In this document: positions 55,877 to 64,000 of the stretch, one piece after another
Position numbering within the stretch: position 1 is the first letter of the stretch
How the letters are laid out: each line of letters starts with the position of its first letter
NCBI GenBank assembly: GCA_030431975.1
Contig: JAUIHP010000011.1
Span: forward strand, 124,001-188,000
Origin: a bacterium
Lineage (GTDB): Bacteria > Eisenbacteria > RBG-16-71-46 > CAIMUX01
Length of the DNA: 64,000 nt
Direction: 5' to 3'
Position numbers and translations under genes: made by a program
The notes under the pieces: model-generated
What the model was told of the DNA's origin: nothing
What the model saw: the letters and a program-made list of their open reading frames with translations, nothing else
Database searches by the model: none

Positions 55877-58693
55877 CTACTCGATGCGAACGATTCGTCT
55901 TTGCAGCGAGGTCACTCGCCCGTCCGCGGCCTTCGCATGGACCCTGACGAAGTACACCCCGGCTGGAGCCAATGCACCGGCATCGAAGCGCCCATCCCAG
56001 CTCATCGACATCGCTCCGGCATCCACGGAGTGAGCGCCCAAGCTGCGGCGAAGTCGACCGTCGACTGAGAAGACTCCGACTTCGAGATCGACGGGCTCGG
56101 GTGTCCAAAGATCGAAGTGAACCACGCCCGAAGTCGGGTTCGGGTGGAGCGAGGTCAGCATCATCGCGATCGCGCTGACCGGATTCTCCTCGGGGACGTT
56201 CGACGGCATCTCGATCGTCGAGATGACCTCATTCGTCAGGACCACCTCGTTGAAGTCGAAGTAGATTCCGGCGCGGTTGGCAATCTCGGTGCCGGGCGTC
56301 AGATCCGGGATCGGATCGATCGAGAACTCAACGAAGCCGTGGCTGAGCGGCTCGTTGGAAGAACTGTCCGGCAGCTCGATTCCGATGAACGACCAGATCA
56401 GTTCCCGGCCACTGACCTCGAGATCGTAGGCGTGGCTGGCCGCACCGATCTCGAGCGTGGAAATGTCGAGCAACGTATCCAAGGTGTCGCGCACCACGAT
56501 GTTGATCGCAGACGCTGTTCCCACGTTCTGGAAGTTGATGTGGTAATCGAGCCGCTGCTCCGGAGCGATCTCGCCTACCGGAGAGACGTGCTTGTCGTTG
56601 GGGTCAAACGATCCGATGACGACCACCGAGCTCATCGCCGTATTGTTGCTCAGATCCACATCGTCAACGACGTCGACGGTTCCCACCGTCACGAGGCTGG
56701 TCCCGAGGGTCGCCGTCGTTGCCACCTCGACCCCAACGTAGAGCCGAATCAACTCTTCCGGATCCAAGCCGTCCACGTTCCAGGTCACGGTTCCTGGCGA
56801 TCCGCCGCGCGCAGCGCCGGAAGGCGTGAACACTCCTCCGTCGGAAGCAAAGTCGAACGTCGTGTCATCGGGAAGCTGGAGTACGACCTCCGCAGGCTCG
56901 GTCGTCGCAGTTCCGATGTTTCGGACTTCCGTGACCATGCCAGTTTTGAAGCCCGGTCGGGCTCGTTGTGAACCGACGGCGATCGTCAGGTCGTCGATGT
57001 CGAGGATCGGTCGAGTCGCGAAGTCTATTCCAGTGACTTCTTCCCCGGAGGACACCGTCAGATCGTAGGTCGAGACCGGACAGGTCTGCTCCCAGTGTGT
57101 CCGCGGGATGAGCGAGACCTCGTACGAACCCGGCTCGACAAACCCGAACGTGAATGATCCATCCGGCTGGCTGGTCGCAACGGACCCGCCGGGCTCCAGG
57201 AGCGCATAACGTTTCGTCAGCGTACCGTCGGCCACGCAGTCTCCGGAATCATCACGCACAATGGAGCCGGCGACGGATGCCGCTTCCGAAGGCACCTTCA
57301 GAAGAATGGCCAGATTATCGAGGAGCGGCGTTTCGTTGCCGTTGCAAGGTTCGACCGTGCAGGGCGGAAGACCGAAGGACACGGGGTCCGACAGAAGCTC
57401 GTACATGAAACGTACTCGTTCCGCATAAGCGGGAAACTCCGGGGCGACATTTCGTTGAGCTCGGCAGTCTGCAAATGACCCGATGAAGAACCAGGTACCG
57501 GTTGGGTCCCGATCGGACCAGTCACTTCCACCTTCAGTGCTCGGCCAGTACTGCCAGCTGGGCCGAAAGTAAACGCCGTCCGCCTGCGGTAGCACCGAGT
57601 ACTGATCCCACACCGCAATCGTGGAATCCGGCTGAATGGCGGAGATGTCCACAGCCGGGGAGAAGATCGCTGCCCACTGGCCGTCCGGATGGAAGAGCTC
57701 GTCGTTGTGAAGTTCGAGTACATTGCCCGAGAGCAATCCACAGTCCACGTCGCCGTAGAGGGAGCTGTCCCGAGTTCCGACAAAGTCGCCTACCTGGCCG
57801 CACTGAAGGGCGACAAAGCCGTGGTCATCCGTCTCGAAGTCCCACATCTGGTCGCCTTCGACGATGTTGTTCGCCAAGGTGATGTTGTCGGCAACGAACG
57901 GCCCGTAGGCCGTATTGTAGAAACCATCCTGGTCATCGAAGCTCCCGTCCGAGGCCATTTCGAAGACCAGAGCGAAGTCCGTTTGGCCCGCAAAGTCGGA
58001 CTCGGTGATCGTGCCGCTGAAGTTCAGGAAAGTCACCGGCGGAGAACCGTCCACACCCGTGAACTCCTGCAGCAGAACTTCGGTGCCATCGCCCAGAAGG
58101 ACAAGCACCCGGGAGAAGTCGAAGCCGTCCTCCGTATTGTTGAAGTAGTCGAAGGAAACGTCGACGTCCCCGGTTCCGTCGTAGGTCAGCTGCGGACTCT
58201 GAAACCGTTGGCACCAGAACGAGCCGTAGCCCAGTCCTCCGCCCCATTCGTCGGCCAACGCTTCATCATCGAAGTATCCGACCCAGGCCGCCCCGTCACC
58301 ACTCGGGATCGGAGCAGCAATGCCGTTCCGCTCATCCCATTCCGTCGTCGTGATGCGGCGCCAGGCGTTGACGGCGTCTCCGGCGCTCAGGTCCCGGGTT
58401 GTCCATCCTTCCAATGGATCAGGGTCGCCGTGATCGAAGGTCCAGGTCTCTCCTTCGACTGCGAACGGCTCCCCGCCGATGATCGTGTAAAAGCCGTACT
58501 GAAGGGTCTGCAGGTCTTCCCCTCGATGGGATCTCACCACTTCATCCGGCGAGTTTGACGGCTCTGACGCTCGACCCGTCGTGACATGTTGAGTGACAGC
58601 GAGCGGTTCGGTGCTCTTGCCCTCCGCGGCACCGACCAGAGAACCGTAGATGACTACGGCTCCAATCATTGAAGAAGCAAACTTGACTCGCAC
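55877..58693 (-). CDS. Secreted multidomain protein with sorting domain
   Basis: 938 residues, GTG start with AAGGAG six bases upstream. Signal peptide near residues 5-25 (FASSMIGAVVIYGSLVGAAEG). Residues about 75-480 look like beta-sandwich carbohydrate-binding or MAM-like modules (WTFDHGDPDPLEGWTTRDLS, DVDVSFDYFNNTEDGFDFSR; a second WDFETDDHGF unit). A carboxypeptidase-regulatory-like domain follows (GSIVRDDSGDCVADGTL). Then come a DUF11-type Ig domain and a DUF7619-like domain (GSFDPNDKHVSPVGEI ... GIYFDFNEVVLTNEV). The C-terminus LHPNPTSGVVHFDLW ... GVYFVRVHAKAADGRV is a type-A sorting domain. Third such protein in the window. Divergent from the ECF sigma factor at 58916. Confidence 0.87.
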   Translation of the reverse strand: MRVKFASSMIGAVVIYGSLVGAAEGKSTEPLAVTQHVTTGRASEPSNSPDEVVRSHRGEDLQTLQYGFYTIIGGEPFAVEGETWTFDHGDPDPLEGWTTRDLSAGDAVNAWRRITTTEWDERNGIAAPIPSGDGAAWVGYFDDEALADEWGGGLGYGSFWCQRFQSPQLTYDGTGDVDVSFDYFNNTEDGFDFSRVLVLLGDGTEVLLQEFTGVDGSPPVTFLNFSGTITESDFAGQTDFALVFEMASDGSFDDQDGFYNTAYGPFVADNITLANNIVEGDQMWDFETDDHGFVALQCGQVGDFVGTRDSSLYGDVDCGLLSGNVLELHNDELFHPDGQWAAIFSPAVDISAIQPDSTIAVWDQYSVLPQADGVYFRPSWQYWPSTEGGSDWSDRDPTGTWFFIGSFADCRAQRNVAPEFPAYAERVRFMYELLSDPVSFGLPPCTVEPCNGNETPLLDNLAILLKVPSEAASVAGSIVRDDSGDCVADGTLTKRYALLEPGGSVATSQPDGSFTFGFVEPGSYEVSLIPRTHWEQTCPVSTYDLTVSSGEEVTGIDFATRPILDIDDLTIAVGSQRARPGFKTGMVTEVRNIGTATTEPAEVVLQLPDDTTFDFASDGGVFTPSGAARGGSPGTVTWNVDGLDPEELIRLYVGVEVATTATLGTSLVTVGTVDVVDDVDLSNNTAMSSVVVIGSFDPNDKHVSPVGEIAPEQRLDYHINFQNVGTASAINIVVRDTLDTLLDISTLEIGAASHAYDLEVSGRELIWSFIGIELPDSSSNEPLSHGFVEFSIDPIPDLTPGTEIANRAGIYFDFNEVVLTNEVISTIEMPSNVPEENPVSAIAMMLTSLHPNPTSGVVHFDLWTPEPVDLEVGVFSVDGRLRRSLGAHSVDAGAMSMSWDGRFDAGALAPAGVYFVRVHAKAADGRVTSLQRRIVRIE

Positions 58694-58915
58694 GTGAATC
58701 TCCTTTGTGTTCGATCTGGGATCGTTGGCACCGGTACAAGCGCAAGCGGACTCGAGAACTGCAAAAGTGAGTCAAAGATTCACACGGGGTTGCTCCGCCG
58801 GAGAGAGCATCGCCGGCGTTGCTTTCAATCTATATAGTTGATGTAATGCGGCTTATAGAGTCGGCGGGATCGGGTTGGTGGCTCGTAACCAAGGAACCGG
58901 GCGCGAAGTGCGCCG

Positions 58916-59515
58916 ATGACTCAGGGCAAAGGCGATGAGAGGGGTTTGCCAGTCGTGTCTTCGGATCCTCCGGATCAAAGTGAAAACCAGCCCGGAAGTG
59001 GTAACCGGCCGGGCCGGGATCTGTTCGAACTCGCCTACGACGAGCTTCGTGCGATGGCAGCCGGTCTCATGCAGAACGAGAGTTCCGATCACACGCTGCA
59101 GCCGACGGCCCTCGTTCACGAGGTCTATCTGCGGCTGCGGTCCGTCGATGCCATCGGGACGGAGGGCAAGTCGTACTTCTTCGTCGCTGCGGCGAGCGCG
59201 ATGAGACGCGTGCTGGTCGACCACGCACGAAGGCGGTCTGCCCAGAAGCGCGGCGGCAATCCACAGCGGATCACCCTTCGGGAAGACCTTGGACTCGTCG
59301 GCAAGAATGAAGTCGACGTCCTGAGCTTTGATCGGGTCATCGTTCGCCTCGAAGAGATCGACCCGCGAATGGCGAAGATTGTCGAACTCCGAGCCTTCGC
59401 CGGACTGACGACGACCGAGGTCGCCGAGACGCTGGAACTGAGTGAGCGCACGGTTCACGCGCAGTGGGCAGCGGCGAAGCAGTGGATCCGTGCGGAGATG
59501 TCGGCCGACACGTAG
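58916..59515 (+). CDS. ECF sigma factor, TIGR02999-like family
   Basis: 199 residues. Region 2 contains LFELAYDELRAMAAGLMQ and the diagnostic HTLQPTALVHEVYLRL, followed by FFVAAASAMRRVLVDHARRR; region 4 is DPRMAKIVELRAFAGLTTTEVAETLELSERTVHAQW. This family is typically encoded beside Ser/Thr kinases in Planctomycetes, Acidobacteria and relatives. Here the next gene (convergent) and the one after it are kinase-FGE fusions. No anti-sigma gene nearby; kinase control is probable. Confidence 0.92.
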   Translation: MTQGKGDERGLPVVSSDPPDQSENQPGSGNRPGRDLFELAYDELRAMAAGLMQNESSDHTLQPTALVHEVYLRLRSVDAIGTEGKSYFFVAAASAMRRVLVDHARRRSAQKRGGNPQRITLREDLGLVGKNEVDVLSFDRVIVRLEEIDPRMAKIVELRAFAGLTTTEVAETLELSERTVHAQWAAAKQWIRAEMSADT

Positions 59516-59554
59516 CCGACTTGCGGGCGTCCGATCTTCGCGGCCGTCCGGTAC

Positions 59555-62527
59555 TCACTTCGGTCGTACAGGACGGCTCGGCCGCACTCCGATCGTGCTG
59601 GGCATTGCATCCGGAGCGGTCGTCGCCCTGCAGGCACAGGCGGAAGCCGTCGGTCCATCCATAAAGGATCCGCCGCGATAGGGGCGCGACTCGGTTGATC
59701 CTCCAGGTACCTCCCCCGTTCCCGGCAAGCGCTCCGTTTCTTCGGTCCAGTGCCGGACGGCGTCGCGGCACCATTCGCCGACATTGCCGTGCACGTCATG
59801 CAGTCCGAACGGATTCGGACGAAACCGGTCCACGGGTGAGGTCAGGACATAACCGTCAAACAGCTCTTCGTCACCCGACCAACTTCTCAGCGAATTGAGT
59901 TTGTGGAATCGGTCTGCCAGGTTGGCCGCTCCCTGAAGCGAGTTTCTCTCGGCTCCCGTCCACCAAGGTGTGTCCGTGCCGCCGCGGGCGGCATACTCCC
60001 ACTGGGCTTCGGTAGGAAGCTCGAGCCCAACCTGCGACAGGACTTCGACACTCTGGTGCCAGCTCACCTGTTCGACGGGATAGGTCAGATCGTGCTGATT
60101 CCCCCACGCATTTGCGGGTGGTCTCGACGACGAAGGGTTCGTACCCGTCAGTCGCTTCCATTGACCCTGAGTCACCAGATAGCGACTGATGAAGAAAGGT
60201 GCGAGGTCGACTTCGTAGACGGGTCCGTCCCGTTCCGTAGCTTGCGGGACAAAAAGCGGCTCCTCTGCCGAAACTGCCTGCCCTCCGAGGAGTCGTGTAC
60301 CGCCCGGAAGCAAGACCATGACGACACCGGTCTCTTCATCGATTCGCCACCGACTCGGAGACTCTGGATCGGCGTTCCGCTCGGGACGCGCCCCGGTCTG
60401 CGGCAGCCAGAACTCCCACAGTCCCGTTTGCGGATCGACACTGAGCGGCAGCAGGCCGAATTGTGGAGCCACCTCGAAACCAGCGTAGGCGTTGCTCTCC
60501 CTGATGCTCGCAGCAACTGTGTCCCACAACTGGCCCGACGCTTCGGAATGCAGCGTCTGTTCCTCGACTTCTTCGATCAGCTGGATCCTTGCTTCGACGG
60601 CCGCGATGGATCCGGCGGTGTGCGCATCTGATTGGAGCCGTACCAATCCGCTGACAAGTTCACTCTGGATGTCGTGCCGCCACTGATCGTCCACGTGCTC
60701 GAAGCGCCAAGAGTGCCTCTTCATGTCATCCACGACACACGCGTCCAGGTCCTCCGTCAACTCGACGACATGTCGGCGAAGTGCGTCCAGTTCAGTCTGG
60801 GTCTCCTCACGGGTACGTTCATGGGGCCCTGTTTCCGACTCCGGCGGGGGCTGCGGCTCAAAGCGTTCTTCCAGGCGTGATTCCAACTCCCCGATCAAGC
60901 GAGTGTAGGTCGCGAGCTCCCCCGCCAGGACCAGACGTCTCTTGCGTATCGGATCCACTGATCGGTCGCGTTCTCGTTCTTCTGCCGTGTACGGAAGAGC
61001 GGACTCTTCGAGACGTTGAAGCGCGCCCCGATGAGTCGGCAATCGCTCGGACAACTCGCGAGCTTCCTCGACCCATCGGCGAAGTGACGGAAGAAGTGAG
61101 GGATCGACCGCCCGAAGTTTGGTCTCCTCCGCACTCAGCTCCGTCGATCGCCGCACATCCGACATTTGCATGAATTCGCGGTACTGAAGCTCTGCCTTCT
61201 GCCTTTCTCGTTCCGCCTCGGCCCGACTCTCTTCCATCTCATCCCGCGCCTGGATCGCGGCGCGCTCCCGCAACCCGGCCAGGTGCCGTTGTCGGTCGAG
61301 GTCTTCGGTCAGTCGCTGTTCGCGCTTTCGCGTTGCCTCGACCCGGCGAAGGATGAGATTGGTCCCGACGAGGGCCGCCAGCAAACCGACCAGAGTCACC
61401 GAGGTTACGCTTGCCGCGACGACTCCTCCAACCGCGGCTGCCATCCCCATCGTCGATGCGGCGGCCGCTCCAATCCACACGGGCTTCCGATGCCGATACA
61501 GAAGTTTCCGAACTCGATATCCAAAGTGCTTCTCACGCATGGAGACAGGGTCACCACGCAGAACCAGTTCGAGATCCCGCCGCAGTAGCGAAACGTCGCC
61601 GTACCTTTCGTCCGGGTGGTGGGCGATCGCTTTCATCACGATCCAGTCCAGGTCGCTGCGAAGCCATCGCCGCAGTCGGGAGGCCGGTAGTCGCATGGAT
61701 TGCGCTATGTCCGCGTCCGCCTTTGTACCGTGGCCAATGCAATCGCTGGGTCGCTGCTGCCGGCTGGATGGATCGGGCAACCGTCCTGTCAGCAGTTCGA
61801 AGAGAATGATCCCAAGTGCATAGACATCCCATCGGGTATCGACGGGTAGCCCGCCGTGCTTCTGCTCGGGACTCATGTACGCCGGCGTGCCGATCCCTTT
61901 CCGATCCGTGTCTTCGGAGGATGCAAGTGTCGAAGTTGTCGTGTCCCGCAACAATCGAGCCGCAGCCCCGAAGTCCAGAAGGACGGGCCGAGGTCCACCG
62001 TCTGTATGCATAACCACAACATTCGCCGGCTTCAGGTCGGAGTGGACGAACCCTCTCTGGTGCACGTGCTGCAGCACTTCGCACAGAGAGATCACGAGTT
62101 GGAGACGATCCTGAAAAGAGACGTCTCCCTGAAGGCAGAAGTCGCGCAACGTGGGCCCCTCGGCGAGCTCCATCGCGAAGTACGGTAGACCGTCATCCGT
62201 CTCCCCCGAGTCGAAAGCCCGGGGTGTGCCCAAGTGGGAGAAGTTCGCCAGGATCCGGTACTCCGCGAACAGGAGATCCGAGGCCCGCGTGGCCTTGAGC
62301 TCCGGCCGAAGAACCTTCAGTGCAACTCGGCGATCCACGGGTCCGTCGCGACGGGCGACATAGACCACCGATGTCGCGCCCTCTCCGAGCGTTCCGAGAA
62401 CACGATACGGACCGATTTGCGTGACCGATGGCGTTCCCTCGGGAACATCGTTGCCGTCAACCGCCTCCTGCGCCGCGTGTCCCGACGCGGCGGCTACCGG
62501 AACTCGATCCTTCCCCGCTCTACCCAC
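59555..62527 (-). CDS. Ser/Thr kinase-FGE-sulfatase fusion
   Basis: 990 residues from the GTG at 62527 (GGAG six bases upstream, overlapping the upstream stop by 8 bases). Kinase domain, about 38-310 (LGTLGEGATSVVYVARR, ALKVL, HSDLKPANVVV with Ser in place of Arg, LLDFGAA). A hydrophobic region of two helices follows (AAAASTMGMAAAVGGVVAAS, TLVGLLAALVGTNLIL), then about 220 residues of coiled coil (RKREQRLTEDLDRQRHLAGL) and an extracytoplasmic FGE-sulfatase domain (formylglycine-generating-enzyme-like, about 730-985: PFFISRYLVTQGQWKRLTG, YPVEQVSWHQSVEVLSQ, LPTEAQWEYAARGG, NPFGLHDVHGNVGEWC). C-terminal copper-binding cysteines are not evident, so it is likely a ligand-binding sensor. Confidence 0.9.
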   Translation of the reverse strand: MGRAGKDRVPVAAASGHAAQEAVDGNDVPEGTPSVTQIGPYRVLGTLGEGATSVVYVARRDGPVDRRVALKVLRPELKATRASDLLFAEYRILANFSHLGTPRAFDSGETDDGLPYFAMELAEGPTLRDFCLQGDVSFQDRLQLVISLCEVLQHVHQRGFVHSDLKPANVVVMHTDGGPRPVLLDFGAAARLLRDTTTSTLASSEDTDRKGIGTPAYMSPEQKHGGLPVDTRWDVYALGIILFELLTGRLPDPSSRQQRPSDCIGHGTKADADIAQSMRLPASRLRRWLRSDLDWIVMKAIAHHPDERYGDVSLLRRDLELVLRGDPVSMREKHFGYRVRKLLYRHRKPVWIGAAAASTMGMAAAVGGVVAASVTSVTLVGLLAALVGTNLILRRVEATRKREQRLTEDLDRQRHLAGLRERAAIQARDEMEESRAEAERERQKAELQYREFMQMSDVRRSTELSAEETKLRAVDPSLLPSLRRWVEEARELSERLPTHRGALQRLEESALPYTAEERERDRSVDPIRKRRLVLAGELATYTRLIGELESRLEERFEPQPPPESETGPHERTREETQTELDALRRHVVELTEDLDACVVDDMKRHSWRFEHVDDQWRHDIQSELVSGLVRLQSDAHTAGSIAAVEARIQLIEEVEEQTLHSEASGQLWDTVAASIRESNAYAGFEVAPQFGLLPLSVDPQTGLWEFWLPQTGARPERNADPESPSRWRIDEETGVVMVLLPGGTRLLGGQAVSAEEPLFVPQATERDGPVYEVDLAPFFISRYLVTQGQWKRLTGTNPSSSRPPANAWGNQHDLTYPVEQVSWHQSVEVLSQVGLELPTEAQWEYAARGGTDTPWWTGAERNSLQGAANLADRFHKLNSLRSWSGDEELFDGYVLTSPVDRFRPNPFGLHDVHGNVGEWCRDAVRHWTEETERLPGTGEVPGGSTESRPYRGGSFMDGPTASACACRATTAPDAMPSTIGVRPSRPVRPK

Positions 62528-64000
62528 GGTTCTCCAGCCTTCGGATCGCGCGGACTCCGATGAACAAGTCACGCGAGTCTTCCGCTCTAGCCTCCCGCCG
62601 GTAGATCTTCGCCCGGTCGGCGGAAGCCCAGTACGATCCGCCCCGCGTCACCCTGGCAGTCGATGCACCATCGGCCTCGACATGGGAGTCTTCACTGGAG
62701 TTGTCGTAGATGTCGTCGCACCATTCGCAGAGGTTTCCGTGAACATCGTGCAGGCCAAACGGATTGGGCCGAAAGTAACCCACCGGAGAAGGGCCGACGA
62801 ATCCGTCGAAGTTCCAATCGTCGCACACCCACCTGGGCGGACCATTGTTCTTGGCGAACCGATCGGCAAGGTTGTCGACACCAATCAGACTCTTCGGATC
62901 TCCGCCCGACCACCAGGGCGTGGTTGTTCCGGCCCGGGCTGCATACTCCCACTCTTCACCGGTGGGCAGGTCCAGTCCCATTTGCGAGAGCACTCGCCTG
63001 CAGTCTCTCCAACTGACACTCTCGACCGGATACCTTAGATCGTGTTGACGGCCGGCGATGTTTCGGTTTGCGCTGAAGGCAGGATTGGAGCCGGTATGCC
63101 GTCGCCACTGTCCCTGAGTCACGAGGTACCGTCCGACAAAGAACGCAGAAACTTCCGCGTTCCTGACCGGGATGTCGTCACTTGGGGAGGGATCGTAGTT
63201 CGGTCGGTTCGAGTCTTCCGATTGAACGCCAACGACGCAGCGGCCCGCCGGCACGAGAACCATCACCATTCCCATGTCCTCGGTCACCTCCCAGGGACTG
63301 TTGCTCTCTGGGTCTTTCGCCGGACGTGGGCGATCTCCGGACGCCACGTGCCAAAACTGCCATAGCCCGGTCCGTGGGTCTTTCCCAAGCGGCAGCAGTC
63401 CAAACTGCGGCGTGAGCTCGATCCCGCCATAAAGAGGAGAGGCCTCGACGTCAGTGATCGCCTTCGCCCACGCGGCCTTGGCTTCGGCTTCGTCAAGCGT
63501 GGTCGCCTGGAGCCTCTCGGTCATCTTGACGCGTTGGACGATGCTCGCGATGGTCGGATCCGTCGACCCGTCGCTTTCAGGCTCATCGCTTTCGAAGGCA
63601 CGAATCCCATCCACCAACTCAGCAAGAAGCGCTTCGAGCCAGCGGTCGGCGGCAGACTCGTAGTCCCAGGTTCGTCTCTGGCCCAGGCGGTTCTCGATGG
63701 ACGCGATTTGCGTTTCCGTCTCGTCGATCAATCGCTCCAAAGTCTCGACGTGTGCTTCAATCTCTTCCCGTGTCAGTGCGTGGGGGCCCGTCTCGTCCTC
63801 CGGGTTCACTCCCTCTGAAGGCACGCGCTCCCCTATTCGTTTACGTACTTCCTGTAGACGGTCGAGTTGCGCGTTGGCACTCTCGAGCTCTGCGTTGAGC
63901 GGATCCGTCTCGGCATCGCGCCTGACGTCGTCCGGTCCGTAGGGCAGGGCTCTCGACCGAAGAAAGTTCAATGCCGACTCGTGTTGGATCCGACGACTGG
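62520..64000 (-). CDS. Second kinase-FGE-type protein, 5' end outside window
   Basis: At least 493 residues; the frame is open to the window edge (the TTG at 63971 is an internal codon, since codons before it align with the paralogue: SALNFLRSRALPY versus ESALPY). The visible part has a coiled coil (ESANAQLDRLQEVRKRIGER; EAHVETLERLIDETETQIAS) and an FGE-sulfatase domain (FFVGRYLVTQGQWRRHTGSN, YPVESVSWRDCRRVLSQMGL, LPTGEEWEYAARAGTTTPWW, NPFGLHDVHGNLCEWC, GGSYWASADRA). By comparison with the neighbour it should begin with a kinase domain. Tandem paralogue and operon partner of the gene at 59555-62527, with 8-base overlap. Confidence 0.85.
   Translation of the reverse strand, partial: SRRIQHESALNFLRSRALPYGPDDVRRDAETDPLNAELESANAQLDRLQEVRKRIGERVPSEGVNPEDETGPHALTREEIEAHVETLERLIDETETQIASIENRLGQRRTWDYESAADRWLEALLAELVDGIRAFESDEPESDGSTDPTIASIVQRVKMTERLQATTLDEAEAKAAWAKAITDVEASPLYGGIELTPQFGLLPLGKDPRTGLWQFWHVASGDRPRPAKDPESNSPWEVTEDMGMVMVLVPAGRCVVGVQSEDSNRPNYDPSPSDDIPVRNAEVSAFFVGRYLVTQGQWRRHTGSNPAFSANRNIAGRQHDLRYPVESVSWRDCRRVLSQMGLDLPTGEEWEYAARAGTTTPWWSGGDPKSLIGVDNLADRFAKNNGPPRWVCDDWNFDGFVGPSPVGYFRPNPFGLHDVHGNLCEWCDDIYDNSSEDSHVEADGASTARVTRGGSYWASADRAKIYRREARAEDSRDLFIGVRAIRRLENRG

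Noticed and set aside
34924-58693. Type IX secretion machinery genes
   Set aside because: Three cargo-like proteins with type-A sorting domains are present, but no PorV, Sov/SprA, PorK-N or PorU-like gene is encoded in this window.
1-64000. Insertion sequences, integrases or prophage genes
   Set aside because: No transposase, integrase or phage structural motifs seen in any frame; the duplications found are local and lack IS-type terminal repeats.

Overview
This is a 64 kb stretch of a moderately high-GC bacterial chromosome. It encodes secreted proteins with a C-terminal PNP-type sorting domain (type IX secretion/FlgD-like), Cys-rich repeats of the GACCxPDGSC type, dockerin-like tails, several Ser/Thr kinases, FGE-sulfatase domains and ECF sigma factors. 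That mixture fits a little-cultured lineage near the FCB group, such as Candidatus Eisenbacteria or Krumholzibacteriota. This placement is inference from gene content; no rRNA is present. Housekeeping genes in the window are proS (partial), rnhA, an S1-type ribosomal protein, a Fur-family regulator, an RlmG-like methyltransferase and tRNA-Asn.

Layout. 1-1568: end of proS. 1653-11992: two divergent operons that I read as one system. The minus arm encodes a transglutaminase-like/Clp-N-like protein, an anti-sigma-like protein, a CsgG/FlgO-like TPR lipoprotein, an outer-membrane barrel, a membrane Ser/Thr kinase and a second CsgG-like protein. The plus arm encodes a catalytically dead paralogue of the transglutaminase-like protein, an atypical sigma factor and a second anti-sigma-like protein. 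12065-22224: a small outer-membrane protein, then a 3004-residue secreted protein built on an exact 503-residue super-repeat, a small lipoprotein and a strong terminator. 22366-27253: a beta-propeller sensor histidine kinase and a DUF4097-type beta-solenoid protein. 27322-31229: an ECF sigma factor translationally coupled to a kinase-STAND-TPR regulator. 31354-37890: secreted proteins, namely an Ig/dockerin-like protein, a zinc metalloprotease and a Cys-rich repeat protein. 38055-42288: a broken lipoprotein gene, a ParDE toxin-antitoxin pair, rnhA, a GT-C type membrane protein and a PqqB-like metal hydrolase. 42462-52212: ribosomal protein S1, Fur, a DUF454 protein, a HAD hydrolase, an inactive DUF3857/transglutaminase protein, an RlmG-like methyltransferase, and a kinase-like protein coupled to two membrane proteins. 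52387-58693: a beta-helix protein, an FHA-GAF-PP2C phosphatase, tRNA-Asn and a sorting-domain protein. 58916-64000: an ECF sigma factor and two tandem kinase-FGE fusions, the last running off the window.

Recurring themes are sigma factors placed beside Ser/Thr kinases (three times, each kinase with a different appended domain), envelope or secreted repeat proteins, and recent tandem duplication at many scales. These run from 6-15 bp microsatellites through 36 bp and 114 bp units to a 1509 bp unit. They include a copy of the rnhA promoter and 5' end placed in front of an unrelated metalloprotease gene. The best candidate for an undescribed system is the divergent locus at 1653-11992.
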